From: an uncultured Chryseobacterium sp.
GTDB taxonomy: Bacteria > Bacteroidota > Bacteroidia > Flavobacteriales > Weeksellaceae
Assembly: GCA_913775525.1 (NCBI GenBank)
Contig: CAJYLH010000016.1
Coordinates: 1-64,000, forward strand
DNA length: 64,000 bases
Direction: 5' to 3'
The position numbers were made by a program, and so were the translations under genes. The number at the start of each line of letters is the position of its first letter. The stretch's first letter is position 1. Below, in pieces: positions 7,688 to 17,007 of this stretch. The notes beneath the pieces were generated by a model. The model was given only the letters and a program-made list of their open reading frames with translations, did no database searches and was not told the DNA's origin.

Positions 7688-7984
7688 CTAAATTTCCTTC
7701 AGAGGATCCCAGAACAGGGTTTTAAAATTTTTAATTCGTAGATTCTGCACGGTAATTCCTTCTGCTTCAAGCCTGGGCTGAAATTCCGGTACAGACAGGA
7801 TACCTGAAGCGGAAATTACTCTGTGTGCGGGCACATCTTCAGGGCAGCCGCCCATTGCTTTTCCCACATGCCTGGAGTGATTGGGATATCCTACGGCTTT
7901 GGCTATGGCTCCATACGTAGATACACGCCCTTTCGGGATCATTCTGACCAGTTCATAGACTTGCTTTTTGAAAATATCATCCAT
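7688..7984 (-). CDS. Alkyltransferase-like protein (ATL, MGMT fold without the acceptor cysteine)
   Basis: 98 residues, the length of the MGMT C-terminal DNA-binding domain alone. It has the HTH region (KGRVSTYGAIAKAVGYPNHSRHVGKAM) and the active-site loop PAHRV at 52-56. In O6-alkylguanine transferases this loop is PCHRV; here Ala53 replaces the alkyl-accepting Cys, as in ATL proteins (Trp in E. coli). ATLs bind O6-alkylguanine in DNA, flip it and hand it to nucleotide excision repair. It converges with the XRE gene and points away from the microprotein gene at 8089. The family call is firm; the repair role is known from homologues. Confidence 0.92.
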   Translation of the reverse strand: MDDIFKKQVYELVRMIPKGRVSTYGAIAKAVGYPNHSRHVGKAMGGCPEDVPAHRVISASGILSVPEFQPRLEAEGITVQNLRIKNFKTLFWDPLKEI

Positions 7985-8025
7985 AGATACGCTGTTTTAA
8001 GCTGTGGCTCTTACCGGGTTTGCAT

Positions 8026-8033
8026 TATTTTTG
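8026..8033 (+). promoter_or_regulatory. -7 promoter box upstream of the microprotein
   Basis: TATTTTTG fits TAnnTTTG, 55 bases before the ATG at 8089. Confidence 0.4.
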
Positions 8034-8088
8034 AACTCTGTGTAAGGCAGTATTCCGAAAACGGGATGCTTTACCAAAAGATAAAGTT

Positions 8089-8235
8089 ATGAAAAAATCA
8101 TTTTTTAAATTCCTGAATAAAGTAAATAAAGCGGTATTGCCTAAACTGAGTGGCAAGGATCCGAATACTTTAACCAAAGCACAAAAAGCTATCCTGGCTT
8201 ACCGGTATTTTGTATTGGTTAATTCTATGGATTAA
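8089..8235 (+). CDS. Basic 48-residue microprotein, conserved hypothetical
   Basis: ATG at 8089 to TAA at 8233-8235, 48 codons. It reads MKKSFFKFLNKVNKAVLP, then SGKDPNTLTKAQKAILAYRY and a short hydrophobic end. It has about ten Lys/Arg, two helical segments and no signal peptide. From memory, very similar proteins are common in Chryseobacterium and relatives and are sometimes mislabelled SsrA-binding protein; SmpB itself is about 150 aa and unrelated. A promoter box lies upstream and a recA terminator downstream on the other strand. Function unknown. The regular codon pattern and clean start and stop support a real gene. Confidence 0.7.
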   Translation: MKKSFFKFLNKVNKAVLPKLSGKDPNTLTKAQKAILAYRYFVLVNSMD

Positions 8236-8271
8236 TGGTTAAAGCAGAAAGAACCGTATACCTATCATGTC

Positions 8272-8298
8272 AAAAAAAAGACAGCCCTGAAGCTGTCT
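8272..8298 (-). terminator. Intrinsic terminator of recA
   Basis: On the minus strand, AGACAGC/GCTGTCT (8298-8292 with 8285-8279) is followed by a T run (complement of 8272-8279), just beyond the recA stop. Confidence 0.9.
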
Positions 8299-8320
8299 CT
8301 CTATCTGATCCTGAAAACGG

Positions 8321-9322
8321 TTACTTGTTTTTCAGTTCTTCTTTGATTTTATTTTCCAGTTCTTCTGAAAGTTCCGGATTGTCCTTCAACACATCTTTTA
8401 CGGCATCACGTCCCTGGCCTAATTTAGTTTCTTCATAACTGAACCATGAACCGCTTTTCTTCACGATTCCCTGTTCTACTGCCTGATCAAGGATTTCTCC
8501 GGTTTTTGAAACACCTTCTCCGTACATAATGTCGAATTCAGCCTGTTTGAAAGGAGGAGCAACCTTGTTTTTAACAATTTTAACCTTCACCCGGCTTCCT
8601 ATAGCTTCATCACCGTTTTTAATCGGTGCACTGGCTTTTCTGATGTCTACCCTTACAGAAGCATAGAATTTCAAAGCATTACCCCCGGTAGTGGTTTCAG
8701 GATTCCCGAACATTACCCCGATTTTCTCTCTCAGCTGGTTGATGAAAATAACGGTACATTTTGTTTTTGAAATGGTTGCCGTCAGTTTTCTCAATGCCTG
8801 AGACATCAGCCTTGCGTGAAGACCCATTTTAGAGTCACCCATTTCACCTTCGATCTCAGCTTTTGGCGTAAGCGCAGCTACCGAGTCGATAACTACAATG
8901 TCAATAGCACCGGAACGGATCAGGTTATCCGCAATTTCCAGCGCCTGCTCACCATTGTCTGGTTGTGAAATAATCAGGTTTTCAAGGTCAATCCCCAGTT
9001 TTCCTGCATATCCTCTGTCGAAAGCGTGCTCAGCATCAATAAAAGCTGCGATTCCGCCTGCCTTCTGTGCTTCAGCAATGGCGTGCAGAGTCAGAGTGGT
9101 TTTACCGGAAGATTCAGGCCCGTAAATTTCAATGATTCTTCCTCTGGGATATCCGCCAACGCCTAAAGCGATGTCTAATCCTAAAGATCCGGAAGGGATA
9201 ACTTCAATGGTATTATCCACAGCGTCGTCTCCCAGGGTCATTACAGTACCCTTTCCATACGTTTTGTCAAGTTTGTCAAGCACTAGCGCAAGTGCTTTTT
9301 TCTTATCGTCTATATTGCTCAT
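8321..9322 (-). CDS. recA: Recombinase RecA
   Basis: 333 residues. Walker A GPESSGKT at residues 68-75, DSVAALTP Walker B and the [20 protein letters not shown] loop L2 region are all intact. The C-terminus is acidic (ending [17 protein letters not shown]), as in other RecA proteins. It forms ATP-dependent filaments on single-stranded DNA for strand exchange. It is monocistronic, with its own -7 box (9344-9351) and terminator. No LexA-type operator was recognised in the short leader, and I saw no lexA nearby. Confidence 0.98.
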   Translation of the reverse strand: MSNIDDKKKALALVLDKLDKTYGKGTVMTLGDDAVDNTIEVIPSGSLGLDIALGVGGYPRGRIIEIYGPESSGKTTLTLHAIAEAQKAGGIAAFIDAEHAFDRGYAGKLGIDLENLIISQPDNGEQALEIADNLIRSGAIDIVVIDSVAALTPKAEIEGEMGDSKMGLHARLMSQALRKLTATISKTKCTVIFINQLREKIGVMFGNPETTTGGNALKFYASVRVDIRKASAPIKNGDEAIGSRVKVKIVKNKVAPPFKQAEFDIMYGEGVSKTGEILDQAVEQGIVKKSGSWFSYEETKLGQGRDAVKDVLKDNPELSEELENKIKEELKNK

Positions 9323-9343
9323 TTGTTATCTTAAATACTGTAT

Positions 9344-9351
9344 CAAATTTA
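9344..9351 (-). promoter_or_regulatory. -7 promoter box of recA
   Basis: TAAATTTG on the minus strand, ending 21 bases before the recA ATG at 9322. Confidence 0.7.
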
Positions 9352-9527
9352 CGAAAATTTAGCGTCAAAAACTAGTAATATTTACTTTTGGGCATCGGTA
9401 TTATAGTTAAAATTATTATAAAAAATGCGTTATTGTTCAGAAAGCCTCAACCGGCTTTATGAGTGCCCGGTTTGTCTGTGGTATTCATTGATTGAGAATG
9501 TTTATTTCTGCTGAAGGTAATTGTAAA

Positions 9528-10715
9528 TTAGTGGAAATTAGAGTTTTGTGTGATGCTGTGGTAATCATTAAGTACTTTCATCTGGCTTGCATTGCCTTTC
9601 CTGATTCTTTCTTTACGGCTTACCACTGTATCATAGATTTTGTTGAGCGTCCGCTTAGTAATAGGAAATGCTTTTTTCAGCGGAACATCAGGAATCTGGA
9701 GCCTTTGGCAAACTTCGTTATCCAGGAGAAACCATGTACAGCAGATATGCAGGTACCGCAGGTTTTTCCTTTGGAAATCATATTTCAGGATAGGGTTTTC
9801 CAGGGATTCATTAAGTAAGGAATGGGCAAGCAGGACAGAGTCCTGATCGGCTGAAGGCTGGTTGGAAGTCCACAGGTAAAAATATTCGGTAGCCTGTTTT
9901 TTATTATCGGGCAGCAGTGGTTCCGGTATGCCCAGTAAATAGCCGACATATTTCCACAAATGGAAAATACCCAGTTCCTCTTCCTCTGAAAACCGGTTGC
10001 CAAGCTTATGCAGGCTGTGCAGGAATACCAGGCTGAATCCAGTATAGGTAGCCATCATATCCCATGAATTGATGGGCTCGCCCCAGTTTTCAGTATCCCA
10101 TTCTTTATAGTGTTTCTTAATGGAAAGCCGGGCATACGAGTGGATCATTCGGGTTTTAATGGCAAATTCATATCCTTTTGCATGAAGCTCCAGGGCATCA
10201 TACCGGGTAACGTTCACCCAGAAATCCAGCGTCTCGGAAAGCCTTTTTACAGCTCCCTTTTTCAGGGCACCGGTAATGATCAGCGGTTTATTCAGGTAAG
10301 CAAAGTCATAGCCGCCCATCAGGCAGTAATCACGGAGTGATATAAGCGAATCCAGGTTGCAGCGCATGCACAGCTCGGCACCACTTCTGAGGAGGTTATA
10401 ATCCAGCCAGTCAGGAATCTGCTGGGTTTGCAGGAAAAGCTGCTTCACGCATTCTGGAACATCATCCCGCTCTGAAACCGGATTCCGGATAAACTGTTCG
10501 ATTGCTTTTGATGCTTCCGGAAACGAACGGGTAAAGTAAATATCTTTTATGACTTTGTCTCCGGCCTCATCGGTATGGTAAGCATACGAAGCAAACTTCT
10601 GAAAATGATCAAGGCTGACTTCAGCTCCTGAAAATTCAATAAGCTGCTTGCCATTGCCTTTGGTCCAGAAATGCCTGAAGTGTTCGGAATCTGAAAATCT
10701 CGGTCCTGTCATCAT
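9528..10715 (-). CDS. MpaB-family oxygenase (DUF2236, latex-clearing-protein-like)
   Basis: 395 residues (or 394 from the second of two adjacent ATG codons). The body matches the MpaB / rubber oxygenase catalytic domain: all-helical, with histidines placed for b-type haem ligation (ELHAKGYEFAIKTRMIHSYAR mid-protein, and HSLHKLGNRFSEEEE). Characterised relatives (latex-clearing protein Lcp, fungal MpaB) are haem enzymes that cleave polyisoprenoid double bonds oxidatively. No signal peptide is visible, so it is probably cytoplasmic and the substrate is unlikely to be external rubber. A broken PAS-like/LuxR regulator gene lies upstream on the same strand. The physiological substrate cannot be named. 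Confidence 0.78.
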   Translation of the reverse strand: MMTGPRFSDSEHFRHFWTKGNGKQLIEFSGAEVSLDHFQKFASYAYHTDEAGDKVIKDIYFTRSFPEASKAIEQFIRNPVSERDDVPECVKQLFLQTQQIPDWLDYNLLRSGAELCMRCNLDSLISLRDYCLMGGYDFAYLNKPLIITGALKKGAVKRLSETLDFWVNVTRYDALELHAKGYEFAIKTRMIHSYARLSIKKHYKEWDTENWGEPINSWDMMATYTGFSLVFLHSLHKLGNRFSEEEELGIFHLWKYVGYLLGIPEPLLPDNKKQATEYFYLWTSNQPSADQDSVLLAHSLLNESLENPILKYDFQRKNLRYLHICCTWFLLDNEVCQRLQIPDVPLKKAFPITKRTLNKIYDTVVSRKERIRKGNASQMKVLNDYHSITQNSNFH

Positions 10716-10790
10716 ACGCTTTCTTTAAAATAAAGGTACAATTTTCACACCGTAACTGGCAATGAGCATTATCATACTAGCGGCTATTAT

Positions 10791-11587
10791 TTACAGGTAT
10801 CCCCATTCGAAAGCTTTCCTGATCAGCTCCGAACTGTTCCTGGCATCAGCCTTTTTCAGAATGTTTTCCTGTGCGTCCGAACCGTTTCCTGAGAAATATT
10901 CAGCATGCCGGAAATTTTACCCGTGGCATACCCTTTTGCAATACAGCTGAGGATTTCCACTTCTCTTTTGGTAAACACTACAGCAGCAGATTTTGAAAAA
11001 TGGTCTTTTTTGATCCATTGCATCTGGTGGAAATCTTCCCGCCCGTTGATGCCAGAAACCAGTATCATATAGGAATTGTAACGCGTAATGTGTTCAATGT
11101 GGGTGTGGATATTAACGGCTTGTAGGAGCCTGCCGTTTTCATCTTTATAGGTATGCAAAGCCTGATGGTGAAAGAGGCCGTAATTGCCTTCGGGAGTCCT
11201 CATCCTGAAGCAGTAGCTGGTTTTAAGCTCCTGCTGGTAATCAAAGCCATTGATTTGCTTCATTTTTTCTATAGACATTCTCTCGGCCTCCATCACAAAT
11301 TCAAGGCCATCAGGATGGATCAGGTCTATGATCTCTTTCAGGTGTACAGGATATTTGCTGAGACCGTGTATCTTCAGGATATTTTCATGATGATGACTGA
11401 TGGTACTGTCTGCAAAATTGATGACGTAATAATAAAACTTACCCGGGGCAAAGACTTCTCCGATGATCTGTTCGATAGATGGAACAGGCAGTATCCTGTT
11501 GTCGTTTTGCAGTATTTCAGGGTAATCGTTCCATACCTCAATAAGAGGATGCGGTTTTTTGGCTTGGGTCAGATATTTTTTAGTCAT
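10791..11587 (-). pseudogene. PAS-like/LuxR-family regulator broken by a one-base frameshift
   Basis: From the ATG at 11587 (MTKKYLTQAKK) the frame encodes an N-terminal PAS-like sensor region (about residues 20-190) and the start of a LuxR HTH (FTKREVEILSCIAKGYATG, then ISQETVRTHRK). A TGA at 10856-10858 then ends it inside the recognition helix. One extra A in the A-run at 10864-10867 restores NILKKADARNSSELIRKAFE and a proper stop at 10791-10793, giving 265 aa. This is either a real deletion, a sequencing error, or a -1 ribosomal shift. Intact relatives are common in Chryseobacterium. Its probable target, if any, is the MpaB gene downstream. Confidence 0.8.
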
Positions 11588-12406
11588 GGTTAATGTTTTT
11601 ATAAAATTAATGAAAAATCTCAAAATCACCCTTTTGCGGTATTTTCAGTACCAGAGATGTATTGTAGTTTTACAGTATAAATCATGAAAACTCCATTCTT
11701 AATCGCTTATTGTTTAAGAGTAGGTTTTCTGAATACGTTACTAAGCTTTAACCTTAAACTAATAATTATGAGAACAACAACCTTACTATTGCTTTTATTT
11801 GGCTGGATAGAAATGACAAATGCTCAAATTAACCAAGATAATTTACAAAAATGGCAGGGAGATAAATTTTCTGATGATATTTATAATCCTATAAATTTTA
11901 TAACTATTACTGAAAGAATGCCTAAAGCTAATGGATCAAATATAAGATATAAATTTATGTTAAATGCCGGACTTGATTATATTAAAAAAGGTTCTCAGAT
12001 ACACATAGATTTTGATAGAAAGTCCGTAGATGCTTTAGGCCCTAATTGTAAATTACGAGTATTAGCATACATTCAAAGAAAAGATAAAACCATAAAGCCA
12101 TTAAATGTTTTTGGATTTACTGTAGTCGAAGAAAAATCAGAGAATATTGGATCTATGAAAAATGGAAATCTTTCAAGTTCAAATGATGTCAAATATGTAT
12201 ATACAGTCAATACCAATAAAGAGAACGGAGAATCTTATTCCGGAGAAATTAATCTGGCATGGGAGGAAATTTCAACAGATGACAAAATTGTTTTGCATAT
12301 AACCAACGAAGCTAAAAATAATACAGGTTTTACAATGGTTCTGGTTTATGATGATTTCGGATGGAAACAAAGTCCAACGGGAGGTTTTAGTTTTGTTAAA
12401 ATAGCG

Positions 12407-12414
12407 GAAAAAGA
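12407..12414 (+). repeat. Left 8-bp target-site duplication (GAAAAAGA)
   Basis: Directly precedes the left IS end and is identical to 13808-13815. Keeping one copy restores the interrupted frame. Confidence 0.85.
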
Positions 12415-12461
12415 GACACTATCCCACAAAGTGTGTAAGTTAAAAAGTTAGGGCTTGGATT

Positions 12462-13664
12462 TTATAATCTGAGCCTTTTTTCAAAAATAAGCATAAACTG
12501 GTTAAGAACAATACCCCAATTTTGAATAGGCATGGTCCATTTTTTAGTAGCTTCTTTTAATGCGAGATACACTGATTTCATTACGGCATCATCGGTAGGA
12601 AAGGACATTTTGTTTTTGGTGTATTTTCTGATTTTCCCGTTGAGATTTTCAATCAAATTAGTGGTATAAATGATTTTTCGGATCTCTAAAGGAAATTCAA
12701 AAAACACAGTCAGCTCATCCCAATTATTCCGCCAGGATGCAATAGCATAAGAATATTTGCTTTCCCATTTTGCTGCAAAATTACCCAGAGCAGCTTCAGC
12801 CGCCTGTTTTGTTGGAGCGGTGTAAATGTGCTTCATATCGGCAGAGAACTCTTTTCTGTCCTTCCAGACCACATATTTGCATGCATTTCTGATTTGATGG
12901 ACCACACAGATCTGGGTTTGAGATTCAGGAAATACGGAACGGATGGTCTGGGTAAATCCGTTTAAGTTATCGGTGGCGGTGATGAGAATATCCTCTACAC
13001 CACGAGCCTTTAAATCTGTGAGAACACCCATCCAGAAGGCTGAGCTTTCATTTTTTCCAAGCCACATTCCCAAGACTTCCTTTCTCCCGTCTCGGTTTAA
13101 TCCAACAGCCAGATAAACAGTTTTATTAATGACTTTGGAATTTTCCCTTACCTTGAAAACAATCCCATCCATCCAAACGATCAGATACAGATCTTCAAGC
13201 GGACGGTTCTGCCAGCTCACCACTTCATTTGCAACAGCATTGGTGATTCGTGAGATGGTAGAGGTAGAAACCTCAAAATCATACATCTCTTTAATTTGTT
13301 CTTCAATATCGCTTACACTCATTCCCTTAGCATAAAATGAGATGATAATATTCTCCAAACCATCGATAATGTTGTGTCTCTTTGGAACCAATGCCGGTTC
13401 AAAACTACCTTCTCTATCTCTGGGAACTTTAATTTCAGATTCGCCAAATGAGGATTTTATCTTCTTGGTTCCGTGTCCGTTTCTGTAATTTCCAGTGATG
13501 GGTTTTTGATGCTTTTCATTATCCAGATGGGTGTCCAATTCTGCATCAAGCATATGTTCTACAGCTCGCTTATGCATTTCTTTGAAGAAAGAGGTTAAAT
13601 CTTCCCCATTTTTAAAGGACTTATAGAAATCCTTGTTGTTTAATAAGTCTTCTTTGTCAATCAT
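12462..13664 (-). CDS. IS256-family (mutator-type) transposase
   Basis: 400 residues, the normal IS256 length. The N-terminal part has [16 protein letters not shown] and [13 protein letters not shown], followed by a DNA-binding region ([18 protein letters not shown]). The DDE core shows [13 protein letters not shown] (first Asp), [10 protein letters not shown] (second Asp) and a C-terminal [14 protein letters not shown] carrying the Glu. No frameshift or stop is seen. It fills the element between the inverted repeats. A stem-loop lies upstream of its start (13733-13765). Confidence 0.96.
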   Translation of the reverse strand: MIDKEDLLNNKDFYKSFKNGEDLTSFFKEMHKRAVEHMLDAELDTHLDNEKHQKPITGNYRNGHGTKKIKSSFGESEIKVPRDREGSFEPALVPKRHNIIDGLENIIISFYAKGMSVSDIEEQIKEMYDFEVSTSTISRITNAVANEVVSWQNRPLEDLYLIVWMDGIVFKVRENSKVINKTVYLAVGLNRDGRKEVLGMWLGKNESSAFWMGVLTDLKARGVEDILITATDNLNGFTQTIRSVFPESQTQICVVHQIRNACKYVVWKDRKEFSADMKHIYTAPTKQAAEAALGNFAAKWESKYSYAIASWRNNWDELTVFFEFPLEIRKIIYTTNLIENLNGKIRKYTKNKMSFPTDDAVMKSVYLALKEATKKWTMPIQNWGIVLNQFMLIFEKRLRL

Positions 13665-13732
13665 AACTATGTAATGGTTAAAAATAATAAAAAGTTATTT
13701 GGCTAAGCCGAACCACTTCGTTAGGTTTCCGT

Positions 13733-13765
13733 AAAATTTTTTGAGCTATGAGGGCTCAAAATTTT
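13733..13765. other. Stem-loop inside the IS, upstream of the transposase start
   Basis: Arms AAAATTTTTTGAGC (13733-13746) and GCTCAAAATTTT (13754-13765) pair over at least 11 bases around a 7-base loop. It lies between the right IS end and the transposase start, where many elements carry a hairpin that blocks transcription entering from the host. Confidence 0.5.
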
Positions 13766-13807
13766 CCAGAATAACTTTTTAACTTACACAGTTAGTGAGA
13801 CACTACC

Positions 13808-13815
13808 GAAAAAGA
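13808..13815 (+). repeat. Right 8-bp target-site duplication (GAAAAAGA)
   Basis: Identical to 12407-12414; directly follows the right IS end. Confidence 0.85.
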
Positions 13816-14120
13816 ATTTACAGAGTTTTCTCCTGCTGCAAGTATTGGATATACTTTCAGATATGAGCCCCGTAAATCAAATTCTTTTTGGCTGCATTTT
13901 TTATCTCCAAGCTTCGGGCCAATGCTGCACGTATTTCAAAATAATGAAAATACTACAATTGGTGCAGGATTATCTGTGTCAACGTTTTACAATATGGTAA
14001 GTTTTGGTGGAGGATGGACCATCAATGGAGTTAATCACAATAAACCCTATTTTTCAATTGGGCTTAATTTTATAGAAAGCTATAATACATTAACCGGATT
14101 ATTGAAGAAGTGATATATAA

Positions 14121-14148
14121 AAAAACCTTCCATCTGGAAGGTTTTTTT
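14121..14148. terminator. Bidirectional terminator
   Basis: AAAAACCTTCC and GGAAGGTTTTT pair around ATCT (CCTTCC at 14126-14131, GGAAGG at 14136-14141), with A and T runs on the two sides. It serves the split exported-protein gene and gapA, which converge here. Confidence 0.9.
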
Positions 14149-14177
14149 ATTACTTATTGCTCATTACCCATTACCCA

Positions 14178-15197
<1,020 letters not shown>

Positions 15198-15211
15198 TTA
15201 TAAAAATAATA

Positions 15212-16198
15212 TTAGATTGCTAAGATTTCAGAAATCAGCAAAAGATCTTTATTGATTTCATTATGTTTTTTAATGGCTTCCTCGATAGGGGTAAACACAA
15301 GTTCGTTGGAACGCATGCCTGCCATTACGTTGGTCTGTCCGTCCATCAGGCCTACGACAGCACCAAAGCCCAGTCTGCTTGCTAAAACCCGGTCTGCGCA
15401 GCTTGGAGAACCTCCCCTCTGGATATGTCCTAAAACGGTAACGCGGATGTCATAATCCGGAAACTCATCTTTCGTCTGCTTGGCCAGGTCATAAACATTC
15501 CCCAGCTTTTCCCCTTCTGCAACGACAACGATGCTGGAGGCTTTCCCTGTTTTTTCGGCATTTCTGAAGTTCGCAAACAGGTCTTCCATGCTGTCTCTGG
15601 TTTCAGGGATAAGGATATCCAGTGCACCTGTTGCCAATCCGCTATTCAGTGCAATAAAGCCGGCATCGCGGCCCATAACTTCCACAAAAAAAACCCTGTT
15701 GTGGGAAGTGGCTGTATCACGGATTTTATCAATGGATTCCATGGCCGTATTCAGGGCAGTGTCATACCCAATGGTATTGTCTGTACCGAAAATATCATTG
15801 TCAATGGTCCCGGGAACACCCACAACCCTGATTCCGAATTCTTCGTTAAAGATTTTTGCTCCTGTAAAGGTTCCGTCTCCGCCGATGCAGACTAAACCGT
15901 CTATACCCAGCTTTACACAGTTATCGTACGCTTTCTGGCGTCCTTCCTTGGTTTTGAACTCCATGGAACGGGCTGATTTGAGGATCGTACCGCCCTGGTT
16001 GATGATATTTTTAACGGAACGCGGGCCCATTTTCAGGAAATCCCCGCTGATCAGGCCGTTATAGCCTTCCCTCACTCCGTAGCATTCTATATGATAATAG
16101 TTAGCGGTTCTTACGACCGCTCTTAAGGCTGCGTTCATCCCCGGAGAATCCCCTCCTGAGGTAAGAACCGCAATTTTTTTCACAGCACTCTCTTTCAT
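15212..16198 (-). CDS. pfkA: ATP-dependent 6-phosphofructokinase
   Basis: 328 residues from the ATG at 16198. It has VLTSGGDSPGMNAALR (ATP site), GGDGTFTGA, the catalytic PGTIDND motif and VEVMGRDAGFIA, all typical of the bacterial PfkA group. It phosphorylates fructose 6-phosphate. The in-frame ATG at 16219 is rejected because it overlaps the -7 promoter box (16219-16226) and would precede the transcription start. gapA follows on the same strand. Confidence 0.97.
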   Translation of the reverse strand: MKESAVKKIAVLTSGGDSPGMNAALRAVVRTANYYHIECYGVREGYNGLISGDFLKMGPRSVKNIINQGGTILKSARSMEFKTKEGRQKAYDNCVKLGIDGLVCIGGDGTFTGAKIFNEEFGIRVVGVPGTIDNDIFGTDNTIGYDTALNTAMESIDKIRDTATSHNRVFFVEVMGRDAGFIALNSGLATGALDILIPETRDSMEDLFANFRNAEKTGKASSIVVVAEGEKLGNVYDLAKQTKDEFPDYDIRVTVLGHIQRGGSPSCADRVLASRLGFGAVVGLMDGQTNVMAGMRSNELVFTPIEEAIKKHNEINKDLLLISEILAI

Positions 16199-16218
16199 CT
16201 GGTAAAAAATTTCGAACA

Positions 16219-16226
16219 CAAATCTA
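16219..16226 (-). promoter_or_regulatory. -7 promoter box of pfkA-gapA
   Basis: TAGATTTG on the minus strand fits TAnnTTTG and ends 20 bases before the pfkA ATG at 16198. Confidence 0.65.
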
Positions 16227-17007
16227 CAAAAACAAGTTCAGATAATGGCAGTAACTGCATAAGACTTTTGGATATTATCCGTTAAAAACTTGTGAAATTT
16301 GCAGGATTGAAATATAGGCTACTGTTTTTATTTCTTCTAAATAACCTTCAGGTTAGATGAAGTCAAAATTTCTTTGTTGTAAGTTTTGGGGATAAATTGA
16401 ACCAATTATGTTTGGTGATGCTTTATTTGAAAATTTTTTACTTGTTTTAATCTTAGTAAGAAACAGATTTCCTGGCTACTATTTTGGTTGCTATTCTTAA
16501 AAACATTACTAAGTATTTCAGTCAGGCATTTCCATAGATAATATATTTCGATCTTTTTTTAATTTTTTGATAAAACAGAAAAAGAACAATTTAAAAAAAT
16601 ATTAAATAACTATCTTCTCTATCTTTCCAAGTCATATACTGACTTTTGAATAATTTTTATTTATGTATTAGGAAGGGATTGGATTATTTTATAAATTGAT
16701 TGAAATAAAAGTAAATAAAAAAATTAACCTGAAACATATTTTATTATTTATGTTATTGTAAATGAGTAATTAGCATTGACTTTTTTTTCACAAATAATTG
16801 GAGTTGTTTTATTTCTGAGAATTTATTTTTATATATTTGAGGTAAGCATCCTTGTCTTTCAGACCATATTACTCCATGTAATGTATATGAATTTAGATAT
16901 TGCTGTACAACGACATATATTCCAAGAAAAAGTAAATCCGGCTATACAATAGATTGTAATTACAATCCTTATAATGCTGAATTTAATTAAAGTTAATTTA
17001 TAAATAT
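16227..17007. other. AT-rich intergenic stretch, about 780 bp, no gene seen
   Basis: It is strikingly AT-rich compared with the flanking glycolytic genes, with long A and T runs. No open frame with a convincing start, codon bias or known motif was found. A 16-bp perfect palindrome lies near its right end (16952-16967). It may be remnant or regulatory DNA belonging to the GLPGLI gene. Confidence 0.6.
16952..16967. promoter_or_regulatory. 16-bp perfect palindrome upstream of a GLPGLI gene
   Basis: GATTGTAATTACAATC is fully self-complementary and ends 40 bases before the ATG at 17008. Operator-like, but no binding protein is suggested by the context. Confidence 0.35.

Larger units (their letters stand above)
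12415..13807 (-). mobile_element. IS256-family insertion sequence, complete, 1393 bp
   Basis: One transposase gene is flanked by imperfect 36-bp inverted repeats (12415-12450 and 13772-13807, about 29 of 36 matching; the inner 19 are identical, TGTGTAAGTTAAAAAGTTA). An 8-bp direct repeat lies outside each end, the size expected for IS256. The transposase reads opposite to the host gene and looks intact, so the element may still move. Confidence 0.92.
11768..14113 (+). pseudogene. Exported protein gene of unknown function, split by an IS256-family insertion
   Basis: The 5' part (11768-12414) encodes a signal peptide (MRTTTLLLLLFGWIEMTNAQ) and about 195 further residues. The 3' part (13816-14113) encodes 98 more and ends at TGA. 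Removing the element (12415-13807) and one copy of its 8-bp target duplication joins them in frame: GAA AAA GA plus A, then TTT ACA GAG, 314 codons in all. The C-terminal part alternates aromatic and polar residues (SFGPMLHVF, TIGAGLSVSTF), which suggests a beta-rich envelope protein. I do not recognise the family. The gene is more AT-rich than its neighbours. The left part alone could still be translated up to 12451, adding IS-encoded residues. Confidence 0.85.

Noticed and set aside
12413-12421. 9-bp direct repeat GAGACACTA (also 13797-13805) as the IS target duplication
   Set aside because: Joining at this repeat gives a frame that does not continue the exported-protein gene, and it overlaps the inverted repeats. 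The 8-bp GAAAAAGA repeat restores the frame exactly.
16408-16500. 30-codon open frame in the AT-rich region (starts ATG TTT GGT)
   Set aside because: No promoter box, no signal or domain, and its base composition is that of random AT-rich DNA.
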